A DNA stretch of 46,677 bases from Bacillota bacterium (GTDB lineage Bacteria > Bacillota > Clostridia > Oscillospirales > Ruminococcaceae), in the NCBI GenBank assembly GCA_029550985.1, contig JAKPGH010000268.1, positions 1-46,677 on the forward strand, given 5' to 3'. The translations under genes and the position numbers were made by a program. Each line of letters begins with the position of its first letter. Positions within the stretch are counted from its first letter, which is position 1. This document shows, piece by piece, positions 23,644-32,073 of the stretch. The notes below the pieces were generated by a model. The model ran no database searches and was not told where the DNA came from. It was given only the letters and a program-made list of their open reading frames with translations.

Positions 23644-25539
23644 TTAACCTCCCAATCCACCCGCAATATTGGCGTTAAAGAATTTGTTTGCAACCCAATA
23701 CACCAGGAATACAATCAAAAACATGACAATGGCCACACAGTTGGAAAGCTGCGTAACGCCTTCCGCCGAATAAGTGTAAGCCATGTAAGGCAGAGTGGTT
23801 TGGTCGGGAGTCATCAGAATGACAATCAGGTCCAGCTCCTTCATGATGCTGATAAAAATTAGCATAAAGCCGCTCATGAACCCGTTTTTGGAAAGAGGGA
23901 AGATGATCTTGGCAAACCGGGTAGGAAATCCTGCGCCGGCAATTTGCGCCGCCTCTTCCAGCTCGACGGAAATCTGCATCATGTTGGAGGTGCCCGCCCG
24001 GGAGGCAAAGGGAAGATGCTTGACAATGCTTACCAGTACCAGTACGGTAAAGGTGCCGTACAGGGCCGGAATTAAGGTGATGCGGTATCCCAGAATATCC
24101 ACCGTGGTGCTGGAGGCAAACATGGAAAGGTACATGGCACCAAAGGCGATGGAGGGAATCAGGTAAGGGATAAATACCAGCTGCTCCACCAACCGGCCCG
24201 AGCGCAGGTGCCGGCCGCGGGAATTGATATAGCCCAGCAACTGGCCGCAGATGGTGGCAATCAGAGAAGTCACAATCACCAGCTTGAGGGTGTTGCGCAC
24301 ATAATGCCAGAACTTGGGGTTGTTAAAAATGCCGGGCAGCCCGTCGTAAATCATGGGGTCGGGCTTGCCGATCCAGTAATGGAGGGTAAAGTTGGAAAGC
24401 CCGTAATCCCCCACCCGCAGCATAAAGGTTTGATAGAGCAGAATAACCAATGGAAGAAATACGGCAAATACAATGAACAGCAGCAGCAGGATGGTGAGAG
24501 GCACCTTCCACTTTCCCAGCTGCAGGAGGGTGCTGTGCCCTCCCTTACCCCCGATGGTGGCATAGGATTTACGGGTTCCAATCAGCTTTTGGTTGATGAA
24601 AATATTGATGGATGCGATGACAATCAAAATTATGCTGATAGTGTAGCCCAAATTTGTCTGCTGGTTTTTAATGGTGCTGTGGAGCATGGTGGATATGGTG
24701 TAGTAGTTTACCTTAAGACCCAAAAACGACGGAACCCCGAAGGTGCCCATGGATTTGGAAAACGTAAGGATGACCGAAGACAAAATGGCAGGGAGCACCA
24801 GCGGAAAAGTGATGCTTTTGAGGATGTGAGGTTTGCTGGCCCCCAAAATTTCTCCCATTTCCTCCAGTTCCGAGTTGACCGAGCGCAAGGCCGCCGAAAC
24901 CAATAAATAGGCATAGGCGTAATAATGGATGCAGAGCACCGCCACAATAGCGACCGGTCCGTACGCCAGCCAGTCGGGAGTCTGAATCCCCAGATAATTG
25001 AGAAAGCCCTGAGTACCGCCAATGCGCTCGTTTTTAAAGATGGTAATCCACGCCATGGATTTGCACCAGGAGGGCAACATGTAGGGCATAATGACTGCCA
25101 GAGAGAAAAAGCGCTTAAAGGGCAAGTCGGTGCGGACCAACAGCCACGCAATAATGGCTCCCAGACTCACGCCGATGGTCGAAGTGGAAATTGCGATCAG
25201 AAAGGAATTAAACAATGGCTGATACAGCATTTTTTTGGCGATGCTGCTGGTGAGAATCTGCTTCCAATAGTAAAGGGTAAACTGCCCCACCCGCGCATCT
25301 CCCCCCAGCCTGCGGACGTCTGCTTTGGCTAGGCTAAAAGTGGTGCGGATCATTTCCATCAGCGGCACTGCGATAAAATATGTAAGCAACACAATAGCCG
25401 CCAGCGCCAAGAGATTATACGGATTGGTAACCGCATTGTGCACCATGTTTTTATACTTCCGCCACCGGGAATAAGGACGGGATTGTGGCAGGCCCGACGG
25501 ATGCCGCGCCGGAACCTGCACCTGCATTTCTGAAATCAT
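23644..25539 (-). CDS. Fused two-domain ABC permease (FbpB/AfuB-type)
   Basis: 631 aa with about twelve membrane segments in two homologous halves, each with a BPD_transp_1 coupling loop: EMGEILGASKPHILKSITFP in the first half (~residues 230) and LEEAAQIAGAGFPTRFAKIIFP in the second (~540). One polypeptide therefore supplies the whole channel, as in FbpB/AfuB systems. The N-terminal ~35 residues are polar and cytoplasmic. It sits between the ADP-ribosylglycohydrolase gene (90 bp upstream) and the ATPase gene (7 bp downstream). Confidence 0.92.
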   Translation of the reverse strand: MISEMQVQVPARHPSGLPQSRPYSRWRKYKNMVHNAVTNPYNLLALAAIVLLTYFIAVPLMEMIRTTFSLAKADVRRLGGDARVGQFTLYYWKQILTSSIAKKMLYQPLFNSFLIAISTSTIGVSLGAIIAWLLVRTDLPFKRFFSLAVIMPYMLPSWCKSMAWITIFKNERIGGTQGFLNYLGIQTPDWLAYGPVAIVAVLCIHYYAYAYLLVSAALRSVNSELEEMGEILGASKPHILKSITFPLVLPAILSSVILTFSKSMGTFGVPSFLGLKVNYYTISTMLHSTIKNQQTNLGYTISIILIVIASINIFINQKLIGTRKSYATIGGKGGHSTLLQLGKWKVPLTILLLLFIVFAVFLPLVILLYQTFMLRVGDYGLSNFTLHYWIGKPDPMIYDGLPGIFNNPKFWHYVRNTLKLVIVTSLIATICGQLLGYINSRGRHLRSGRLVEQLVFIPYLIPSIAFGAMYLSMFASSTTVDILGYRITLIPALYGTFTVLVLVSIVKHLPFASRAGTSNMMQISVELEEAAQIAGAGFPTRFAKIIFPLSKNGFMSGFMLIFISIMKELDLIVILMTPDQTTLPYMAYTYSAEGVTQLSNCVAIVMFLIVFLVYWVANKFFNANIAGGLGG

Positions 25540-25628
25540 CTTCTCTCAACCTTCCTTTTTTGAGATTCTGACATCTGGTGCCTGATTTTCTGGCGTGTTT
25601 TCATTTTGTTTTGTCTACCTTCGGTCGC

Positions 25629-26654
25629 TTAACTGACATGAATCAGGGGGTCGTCCTGCTCGCCGTGGGCGATGATGAGAGCGGCCAAATCCTCGGAAAC
25701 TTTAAACAAGTCCATGCCTTTGGTAAAGGGCAGGCAGGTGCCGCTGGGATACCGGATTTTTTCCATCCACGGCGCGGGAATGGCCTTGGCCCCCAGCTTG
25801 GCCCCCAATATGGCTCCGGTTACAGCGCCGATGGTGTCGGCATCCCGGCCATAGTTGCAGCCCAGCATCATGCCTTTGGTAAAACTTTGATGCTCCATGC
25901 GCACAATGGCAAAGGCGGCGGTAATGGCCTCCGGCACGGCGGACTTATAGGTGCAAAAGAGCTGGTCGTGTAAAGGCACCCAGGCTTTGAATGGGTCGTA
26001 ACCAGTTTCCTTAAGAATGTTGTCGGCTCGGCGCATGGTCTCCGCAAACCAGGAGTTGGAAGGGATTACCTTGTGGACTTCTGCCATAATCTGGTCCATA
26101 TCCGCATCCACCATAGCCATGGAGATCGCCACTGCGACAGCCTGGGCCCCCCATACGCCGTCTCTGCTGTGACTGACCGAGGCATCTATCGCTGCCAGAC
26201 GGGCAGCACGCTGGGGCTCCCCCGCGCAGATGATGCCGATAGGGCAGCAGCGCATGGCGGCGCCATCGGAATATCCGTGGGCGGTAAAGCGGCCGCTGTC
26301 GGGAGGGCGCAATCCCCGGCGCAGATTCCAAGCGGCTTCGGTAGAACCCAATCCCCCGCGCTTCAGGTTTGTCTCCGATACCACATGTTCCATCCATAGT
26401 TCGACAATGCTGTCGCTATCTAACTTGCCCTGATTTTGAATGAGGGCTTGGGCGGTAAGCAGGGCAAATTCCGTGTCATCGGTGCTCCAAGCGTCTTGGC
26501 TGGGAAAATCCAGGGATATGCCGTAGTTGCTTTGTATATCTGCCTGTCGGCCGGCGTCCCCCAAGGAGTCGCCAATGGCCAATCCACACAGAGCCCCTTT
26601 AGCTTTATCCAGAGCATAGGCTGGGTGATCAATGAGATATTGCCTGCTTTTCAT
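25629..26654 (-). CDS. ADP-ribosylglycohydrolase (DraG-like) family protein
   Basis: 341 aa, ATG 26654 with GGAGG in front. DraG fold with both magnesium-binding clusters: GLAIGDSLGD near the N-terminus (~residues 29-38), WSTDDTE (~61-67) and the C-terminal GRDADTIGAVTGAILGAKLG (~270-290). The family hydrolyses N- or O-glycosidic ADP-ribose bonds, but many bacterial members near transporters act on small ribosides. First gene of the transporter operon, after a promoter at ~26705. In combination with an ABC importer and a PHP phosphatase, a role in using an ADP-ribosylated or phosphoribosylated compound is plausible but unproven. Confidence 0.88.
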   Translation of the reverse strand: MKSRQYLIDHPAYALDKAKGALCGLAIGDSLGDAGRQADIQSNYGISLDFPSQDAWSTDDTEFALLTAQALIQNQGKLDSDSIVELWMEHVVSETNLKRGGLGSTEAAWNLRRGLRPPDSGRFTAHGYSDGAAMRCCPIGIICAGEPQRAARLAAIDASVSHSRDGVWGAQAVAVAISMAMVDADMDQIMAEVHKVIPSNSWFAETMRRADNILKETGYDPFKAWVPLHDQLFCTYKSAVPEAITAAFAIVRMEHQSFTKGMMLGCNYGRDADTIGAVTGAILGAKLGAKAIPAPWMEKIRYPSGTCLPFTKGMDLFKVSEDLAALIIAHGEQDDPLIHVS

Positions 26655-26700
26655 AGGGCTTTCCTCCACGAGAGCTTATTCTTCTTCTATTTTATTGCAA

Positions 26701-26709
26701 ATTATAGCA
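26701..26709 (-). promoter_or_regulatory. Promoter of the ABC/ADP-ribosylglycohydrolase operon
   Basis: TGCTATAAT on the minus strand, a consensus extended -10 element ~47 bp before the first gene. There is no good -35 hexamer at the right distance, which would fit activator dependence (the YesN-like regulator is the obvious candidate). Confidence 0.6.
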
Positions 26710-26830
26710 CGGGCTTTTAGGGGACACTATCCTAGGATTTTACATAATTGTCTGCAATAATGCACGTTTATTAGCTGGTTCCGTGCCCTTTTCTTCTGCG
26801 CTTTGCAGGGTGAAAGGGTTGGGGCCAAAG

Positions 26831-26871
26831 AGAATCCCCCAAGGCACCATAATGGTGTCTTGGGGGATTCT
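26831..26871 (-). terminator. Terminator after feoB
   Basis: A long near-perfect hairpin (26831-26850 with 26851-26871; AGAATCCCCCAAG on the left arm), 25 bp after the feoB stop. Flanks are only moderately T-rich in both directions. Confidence 0.85.
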
Positions 26872-26895
26872 TTATGGCTATGAAGATAAGCCGGC

Positions 26896-29034
26896 TTAAA
26901 TGAGCTTGCCTACGGCGGCGACAACAGTGCACAGCAACATGCCAATCAACACCGGAATAGCAAACGCCGCCAAAGTCCATTTGATGCTTCCGGTTTCCTT
27001 TTTGATGGTGAGCAATGTGGTGGAACAGGGGAAGTGAAAGAGGCAGAAGATGGCGGTACACAACGCCGTCACCCAGGTCCAGCCGTTGGCGGCAAACAGG
27101 GCGTGAAGTTGGGCAATTCCACCCACCTCCACCAGCGCCCCGCCCGAAACATACCCCATGACGATGATGGGCAACACAATTTCGTTGGCGGGAATCCCCA
27201 GGATGAAAGCCATGAGGATGATGCCGTCCATCCCCAGGAATCTGGCAAAGGGGTCCAGGAAACCGGCGCAAAGGGCCAGCAGACTGCGGTCTCCGACCGT
27301 GACGTTTGCCATCACCCAAAGGAACATCCCCGCCGGAGCAGCAACCGCCACCGCCCGCCCCAGCACAAAGAGAGTGCGGTCCAACAGGGAGCGGACAATG
27401 ATTTGACCTACCTGAGGTTTGCGATAGGGAGGCATTTCCAAGGTAAAGGAAGAGGGGACTCCCCGCAGCAGAGTTTTGGAGAGAAAGTGGGAGGCAAGCA
27501 GGGTGGCAACCACTCCCAGCACCAGAAACCCCGCCAGCAGAAGGGCGGACAATACGGAGCCCACGCCTTGGGACACATAGCCGGCCAGCATGATGCCGAT
27601 GAGGGTAATCAGCATGGGAAAGCGGCCGTTACAGGGAACCAGCGAGTTGGTGAGGATGGCAATCAGCCGCTCCCGAGGGGAATCGATGATGCGGCATCCG
27701 GTCACTCCGGCGGCGTTGCAGCCAAAGCCCATGCAAAGGGTCAGCGCCTGTTTGCCGCAGGCCCCCGCCTTTTTAAAGCTGTGGTCCAGATTAAAGGCTA
27801 TGCGAGGCAGATAGCCCACATCCTCCAGCAGAGTGAACAGCGGGAAAAAGATGGCCATGGGAGGCAACATGACGCTGACCACCCATCCCAGAGAGCGAAC
27901 CATTCCTTCCACCAGCAGGCCGTGAAGCCAGCGTGGCGCATGGAGATATGTAAACAGGCGTGTTAGGGCTTCTTCCAATTGGTTAAAGAGGAATGCAAGG
28001 CCCTGAGAAGGAATGTTGGCTCCGGCAATGCTGATCCACAGCGCGCCAAACAGCAGCAGAATCATCAGAGGAACGCCCAACAGCCGCCCGGTCAGCAGCC
28101 GGTCCAGCTTGCGGTCCCGCTCCCGGCAGCGACAGGGGATGGTGCACACTTCCGCGGCAATGGTTTCCGCCATCAGAACAATGCACCGCACCATTACATC
28201 CCCCAGTTTTGACTCCTCCACGCCGCTGTCCAAAATGGTCCGGCGAGCGGCGGCCACCTGCTCAAGCAAAGCAGCCGTTTCTTCCTCATTTAAATCGGCA
28301 ACCGCTAAAATGCGGCGGGCCAGAGTTTCCTCCCCTTCGATGAGGCGTAGGGCGGCCCAGCGGGAGGGCAATTTCCCCTCCAAGTACCGTTCCAGCAGCG
28401 GTTGGAGCGATTGAATGGCCTGTTCGATTACCTGGGTGTACCGCACCGCAACCGGATGGCATTCCGTCTGCCCCTCGGTGAGGGACTCTACAGCCGTCAT
28501 CAATTCCTCAAGGCCGTGGCCTTTCCGGGCGCTGGTCCCCACCACCGGAATCCCCAGTTTTTGGGACAATTTTTTCAGGTCAACGGAAATTCCCACCCGT
28601 TTGGCTTCGTCCATTAAGTTGACGCAGAGCACCACTTTGGGGGTGATTTCCAATGTCTGCAGCACCAGATTGAGGTTTCGCTCCAGGCAGGTGGCGTCGG
28701 CCACCACCACGGTGGCGTCGGCTCCGCCAAAACAGAGGAAGTCCCGAGCGATTTCTTCCTCTATGGAGTTGGAAAGGAGGGAATAGGTGCCGGGCAGGTC
28801 CACAATCCGGTAGTCGTTATCGCCCTTGCGGTAAACTCCTTGGGCGTTGGTCACCGTTTTGCCCGGCCAGTTGCCGGTATGCTGGCGCAATCCGGTCAAC
28901 GCGTTGAACACCGTGCTTTTTCCCACGTTGGGGTTTCCAGCCAAAGCAATGAGCCTTTCCTGGGGATGTGCCTTTTCTATGACGGCCACATCCGGCTTGG
29001 CGCTTGCACGAATAGCGGCAGTTGTCATACCCAT
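26896..29034 (-). CDS. feoB: Ferrous iron transporter FeoB
   Basis: 712 aa, ATG 29034 with AGGAGG 8 nt upstream. N-terminal G domain: G1 GNPNVGKST (~residues 33-41), G2 region TGNWPGKTV, G3 DLPGTYSLLS, G4 NLMDE; then the GDI helices and about ten membrane segments including MGFGCNAAGVTGCR and IPANEIVLP. It imports Fe2+ with GTP hydrolysis. It follows feoA by 12 bp. It is clearly different in sequence from the FeoA-FeoB fusion at 12.9-15.3 kb, so these are two lineages and not a recent duplication. Confidence 0.95.
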   Translation of the reverse strand: MGMTTAAIRASAKPDVAVIEKAHPQERLIALAGNPNVGKSTVFNALTGLRQHTGNWPGKTVTNAQGVYRKGDNDYRIVDLPGTYSLLSNSIEEEIARDFLCFGGADATVVVADATCLERNLNLVLQTLEITPKVVLCVNLMDEAKRVGISVDLKKLSQKLGIPVVGTSARKGHGLEELMTAVESLTEGQTECHPVAVRYTQVIEQAIQSLQPLLERYLEGKLPSRWAALRLIEGEETLARRILAVADLNEEETAALLEQVAAARRTILDSGVEESKLGDVMVRCIVLMAETIAAEVCTIPCRCRERDRKLDRLLTGRLLGVPLMILLLFGALWISIAGANIPSQGLAFLFNQLEEALTRLFTYLHAPRWLHGLLVEGMVRSLGWVVSVMLPPMAIFFPLFTLLEDVGYLPRIAFNLDHSFKKAGACGKQALTLCMGFGCNAAGVTGCRIIDSPRERLIAILTNSLVPCNGRFPMLITLIGIMLAGYVSQGVGSVLSALLLAGFLVLGVVATLLASHFLSKTLLRGVPSSFTLEMPPYRKPQVGQIIVRSLLDRTLFVLGRAVAVAAPAGMFLWVMANVTVGDRSLLALCAGFLDPFARFLGMDGIILMAFILGIPANEIVLPIIVMGYVSGGALVEVGGIAQLHALFAANGWTWVTALCTAIFCLFHFPCSTTLLTIKKETGSIKWTLAAFAIPVLIGMLLCTVVAAVGKLI

Positions 29035-29046
29035 GGATACAACCTC

Positions 29047-29280
29047 CTATGCCTCCACCAGAATTTGGGCGGAATCTTCGCCCCGCAAAGCAATTAAGGC
29101 GCCGCGAATTTCGTAGGCCACTGGGTCGCCGGAAGGGCTGGCGTAGATGCTTTTAACCAAAGTCCCGTCCACAAGGCCCAAATCCAAGAGCCGCCGGCGC
29201 ATTCTACCTTGGGATAACAGCCCGCTGACACGAGCCTGAGAACCGATGGGCAGTTGATTGAGGGTGAGCGTGCGATTCAT
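29047..29280 (-). CDS. feoA: FeoA, ferrous iron transport accessory protein
   Basis: 77 aa, one SH3-like FeoA domain (LNQLPIGSQARVSGL, RRRLLDLGLVDGTLVKSIY, DPVAYEIRGALIALR). Small cytosolic partner of FeoB. First gene of a feoA-feoB unit, divergent from a DtxR/MntR-type regulator; a 35-bp palindrome lies 20 bp upstream of its start. Confidence 0.92.
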   Translation of the reverse strand: MNRTLTLNQLPIGSQARVSGLLSQGRMRRRLLDLGLVDGTLVKSIYASPSGDPVAYEIRGALIALRGEDSAQILVEA

Positions 29281-29299
29281 ATTTTCCTGGTCCTTTCTT

Positions 29300-29334
29300 G
29301 TTGGGATTGGGAAAGAGAGTTTCCATATCCCAAC
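29300..29334. promoter_or_regulatory. 35-bp palindrome between feoA and the DtxR-family gene
   Basis: Two 15-nt arms (29300-29314 and 29320-29334, GTTGGGAT at the outer ends) match at 13 positions around a 5-nt centre. It lies in the only shared control region of the divergent pair. Likely a metalloregulator operator, possibly two adjacent dimer sites; it does not match the textbook DtxR or MntR box. A hairpin in the feoA leader is the other option. Confidence 0.6.
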
Positions 29335-29392
29335 TTATGCAGGATATCTTGGGTGGGTTCCGAATAAAAATGTAGAAATGGGGGTGGAATCG

Positions 29393-29830
29393 ATGAAAGA
29401 CGATACCATGCGCACTGTCAAGGGATATCAGATGAAAAGCACCAACCGCCTGACGCAGTCGTTAGAGGATTACCTGGAGATGGTGTACCGTCTGGATCGG
29501 GGCGTGGGCTTTGCCCGGTTGGGAGAGGTTGCCCAGCGGCTGGGGGTGGGGGCTTCCTCCGCCAGCAAAATGGTGCAGAAGCTGGGCGCGCTGGGCTTTG
29601 TGCACTACGAGCGCTACGGGGTGATCCGTCTGACCGCCGCGGGAAGGGAAGCGGGCGCCTATCTCATTCGCCGCCACGAGGTGGTGCGGCGTTTTTTTCA
29701 ACTGCTGCATCCCGGTGGAGACACCCTGCAGGAGACGGAGCTGGTGGAACACTGCCTGACTCCCGCCACCGTGGAGCGGCTGGAAAAACTGGTGCAGGTT
29801 CTGGAGAACAACCCCAAACTGCTCCGGTAG
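29393..29830 (+). CDS. DtxR/MntR-family metal-dependent transcriptional regulator
   Basis: 145 aa from ATG 29393; a second in-frame ATG (29432) with AAGGG upstream is possible. Winged-helix domain (LTQSLEDYLEMVYRL, then GEVAQRLGVGASSASKMVQKLGALGFV) followed by the metal-binding/dimerisation helices (AYLIRRHEVVRRFFQLL, ETELVEHCLTPATVERLEKL). No C-terminal SH3 domain, so of the short MntR type. The HEVVRRF and ETELVEH segments hold the usual metal ligands. It would bind DNA with Fe2+ or Mn2+ and repress feoAB uptake genes. Divergent from feoA. Confidence 0.9.
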   Translation: MKDDTMRTVKGYQMKSTNRLTQSLEDYLEMVYRLDRGVGFARLGEVAQRLGVGASSASKMVQKLGALGFVHYERYGVIRLTAAGREAGAYLIRRHEVVRRFFQLLHPGGDTLQETELVEHCLTPATVERLEKLVQVLENNPKLLR

Positions 29831-29928
29831 GTTAAAAATAAAAATTGAGGGGTCTTGTCCGAAAAAAATCGGTCTAAAGTTGGACAAAGGGTCATATCCT
29901 GATACAAATAGCAAATGAGGTGAACGGC

Positions 29929-30975
29929 ATGGATGTACAAAGCGGTGTGTTTCGGTTTGAACAGGCAATCTCCGGCTTTCCCCAACGGATTCGCGATGTG
30001 CTGCGGGCGCTGCCCGATTCGATCAAGAACAACGCCAGCGAGGTGCGGCTGCGGGTGGACCAGCCGTTGATGATCACCTGCCCGGGGCAAAACTGGTTTG
30101 TGGACGCCTCCTCCCGGCTGAGCAACATGCCGAGAGGCTGTCTGTGCGTCACCCCGCAGGATATTGCCGATGCGGTGGTTGCCATGTGCGCCTACTCGGT
30201 ACATAGCCATGAAAATGAAATGAAAAACGGTTTTATTTCCCTCAAGGGTGGACACCGCGCCGGCATCTGCGGCACGGCGGTAATCAACGACGGGAAAATC
30301 ACCGCCTTGCGGGATATCACCAGCATCAACCTTCGCATTGCGAGGGATATCCCCGGAGCCGCCGACGAGGTGCTGAACCGCGCCTTTCAAAATCCCTGGA
30401 GCGGCGTGCTGATTGCGGGGCCGCCCGCCAGCGGAAAGACCACCATTCTGCGGGATTTGGCCCGGCAGCTTTCCAGCGGGAAGACGGGGCGGTACCTTCG
30501 GGTGGCGGTCATCGACGAGCGGGGCGAGCTGGGAGCGGTGTTCGAAGGCATTCCCCAAAACGATTTGGGGCCCTGCTGCGATATCTTAAGCGGCTACCCC
30601 AAAGGGGAGGGGATTCTGATGGCGGTTCGCACCCTTTCCCCACAGGTTGTCATCTGCGACGAAATCGGCAGCAGCGAGGAGGTCAACTCCATGCTGGACG
30701 GCTTGCACAGCGGCGTGCGGATGGTGGTATCGGCCCATGCGGGAAGTCTGGATGAGCTGCTGGGCAAACGGCAGATTACCCGCCTGCTGCTGGAAGGAGC
30801 CTTTTCCCGGATTGTGATGTTGGGAGGAACCGACCAACCCGGCCGGGTGGAGGAAATGGTTCGCGTGGAGGATTTGCGCTATGAAAATGGCCGGTTTGTT
30901 GCTCATCGCCCTATCCTGTTCCATGACGGGAATTTACATGGCCTCGAAGTTGTGGGACCGGGTTCGCAGACTTGA
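29929..30975 (+). CDS. spoIIIAA: Stage III sporulation protein AA (AAA-type ATPase)
   Basis: 348 aa from ATG 29929 (GAGG upstream; an in-frame GTG 29920 overlaps the site). AAA/type II-secretion-like ATPase: N-terminal REVRL-like motif (NASEVRLRVDQPL), Walker A AGPPASGKTT (~residues 162-171), Walker B VVICDEIGS, AHAGS sensor. It powers the SpoIIIA-SpoIIQ channel between mother cell and forespore. The 3' end overlaps spoIIIAB by 95 bp, which is unusually long. The leader holds GTCATATC and GATACAAA strings resembling sigma-E boxes but spaced wrongly, so no promoter is called. Confidence 0.95.
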   Translation: MDVQSGVFRFEQAISGFPQRIRDVLRALPDSIKNNASEVRLRVDQPLMITCPGQNWFVDASSRLSNMPRGCLCVTPQDIADAVVAMCAYSVHSHENEMKNGFISLKGGHRAGICGTAVINDGKITALRDITSINLRIARDIPGAADEVLNRAFQNPWSGVLIAGPPASGKTTILRDLARQLSSGKTGRYLRVAVIDERGELGAVFEGIPQNDLGPCCDILSGYPKGEGILMAVRTLSPQVVICDEIGSSEEVNSMLDGLHSGVRMVVSAHAGSLDELLGKRQITRLLLEGAFSRIVMLGGTDQPGRVEEMVRVEDLRYENGRFVAHRPILFHDGNLHGLEVVGPGSQT

Positions 30976-31383
30976 GGAATGCGACGCCCTGTTGGGGAGA
31001 TGATTCACCGGATGCGGTATCTCACCCCCACCACGGGGGCGTTGATTGGCTCTCTTTGCGGACAGGAGCGGTTTGGTCAGCTGACCTTTCTTCACCGCTG
31101 CAGGGCGCTGCTTCTGGAAGGCGACACCGTGGAACAGGCTTGGCGCACGGCCTTAAAGGAAGAAGAAAAAACGTTGGGCCGGGAAGGGTACGAGCTGCTG
31201 GCGGGGCTGGCCGATGTTCTGGGCCGCACCGATTTGGAAAGTCAGTTGGATGCCCTAGCGGGCGTGCGGAATTTGCTGGCGGACCGGTGCGCCGGCCTGC
31301 GGGAGCAGGCGGAGAAAAAAAGCGGCCTTTACCGAACCATGGGAGTGCTTTGCGGAGCGGCTCTCGTTATCCTGCTGATCTAA
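30881..31383 (+). pseudogene. spoIIIAB: Stage III sporulation protein AB, with an apparent 1-nt frameshift
   Basis: ATG 30881 with GGAGG 9 nt upstream opens a typical SpoIIIAB N-terminus (MAGLLLIALSCSMTGIYMA, membrane segment). This frame stops at TGA 31001 just after ECDALLG. The rest of the protein (EMIHRMRYLTPTTGALIG to the C-terminal membrane helix) is in the next frame to 31383. One extra G in the four-G run at 30994-30997 would join both halves into a normal ~168-aa SpoIIIAB. Such a short run makes a sequencing error or a real lesion possible; ribosomal shifting is less likely. SpoIIIAB is needed for engulfment-stage channel assembly, so a true loss should harm sporulation. Confidence 0.88.
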
Positions 31384-31427
31384 AGCGGCTTGGAAGTGAA
31401 ATTAAGGTATCGGAAGGGGATGGGCAG

Positions 31428-31625
31428 ATGGAAATCGATTTAATCTTTCGCATTGCGGCCATTGGAATTATTGTAGCGGTGCTGGACCAGGTGCTCCGCC
31501 GGGCCGACCGCCCGGAAATCGCCACCATGACCACCTTGGCGGGGGTCATTGCGGTGCTGCTGATGATGATAGCCGAAATCAACCACCTGTTTGAAACGGT
31601 CAAAAGCGTGTTTGGACTGTATTAG
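31428..31625 (+). CDS. spoIIIAC: Stage III sporulation protein AC
   Basis: 65 aa, the usual size, starting at ATG 31428 behind GGGG. Two membrane helices (LIFRIAAIGIIVAVLDQVL and TLAGVIAVLLMMI) separated by a RADRPEIA turn. Small integral membrane subunit of the SpoIIIA channel, next to AD as always. Confidence 0.93.
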   Translation: MEIDLIFRIAAIGIIVAVLDQVLRRADRPEIATMTTLAGVIAVLLMMIAEINHLFETVKSVFGLY

Positions 31626-31677
31626 CGGGCTGATTGCGACTGTGGTCCTGAATATTTTTCCTTAGGACGTGAAACCG

Positions 31678-32073
31678 ATGGAAGTATCTCAACTGTTTAC
31701 CCTTGTGGGTCTGGGCCTTGTGGCCATGATTATGGCGGTGACCTTGCGCCAGTACCGGCCGGAATTTGCCCTGCTGGTCTCCCTGGCCTCCGGCGTTGTC
31801 ATTTTGATTGGAGTGGTGCGGGGGATTCTGCCGGTGGTGGAACAGGTTCAAACCATCTTCCAGTCCACCCAGATGCCCGCAGCCTATTTGCAGGTGCTGT
31901 TTAAGGCCCTGGGCATCTGCTTTCTCACCCAAATTGCCTGCGACGCCTGCCGGGATGCGGGGGAAGGCGCCATCGGCGCCAAAGTGGAGCTGGCGGGCAA
32001 GGTGGCGGTGTTGGTGATCAGCCTGCCCCTCTTTGTGCAGGTGCTGACCATTGTGCGAGGGCTGCTGGCATGA
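31678..32073 (+). CDS. spoIIIAD: Stage III sporulation protein AD
   Basis: 131 aa from ATG 31678 (in-frame GTG 31669 is too close to the AGGA site). Multi-pass membrane protein with LRQYRPEFALLVSLASGVV and a conserved AKVELAGKVAVLVISLPLF end. Paralogue-like to AC; part of the mother-cell side of the channel. Overlaps spoIIIAE by ATGA. Confidence 0.93.
   Translation: MEVSQLFTLVGLGLVAMIMAVTLRQYRPEFALLVSLASGVVILIGVVRGILPVVEQVQTIFQSTQMPAAYLQVLFKALGICFLTQIACDACRDAGEGAIGAKVELAGKVAVLVISLPLFVQVLTIVRGLLA

Noticed and set aside
29258..29392. Longer DtxR-family protein from 29258
   Set aside because: It would run back into feoA and across the palindrome; ATG 29393 gives the normal family start.
30972..31427. 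217-aa fusion-like ORF ending in SpoIIIAC
   Set aside because: Only the last 65 aa are SpoIIIAC; the upstream part is out of frame with SpoIIIAB and has no own support.
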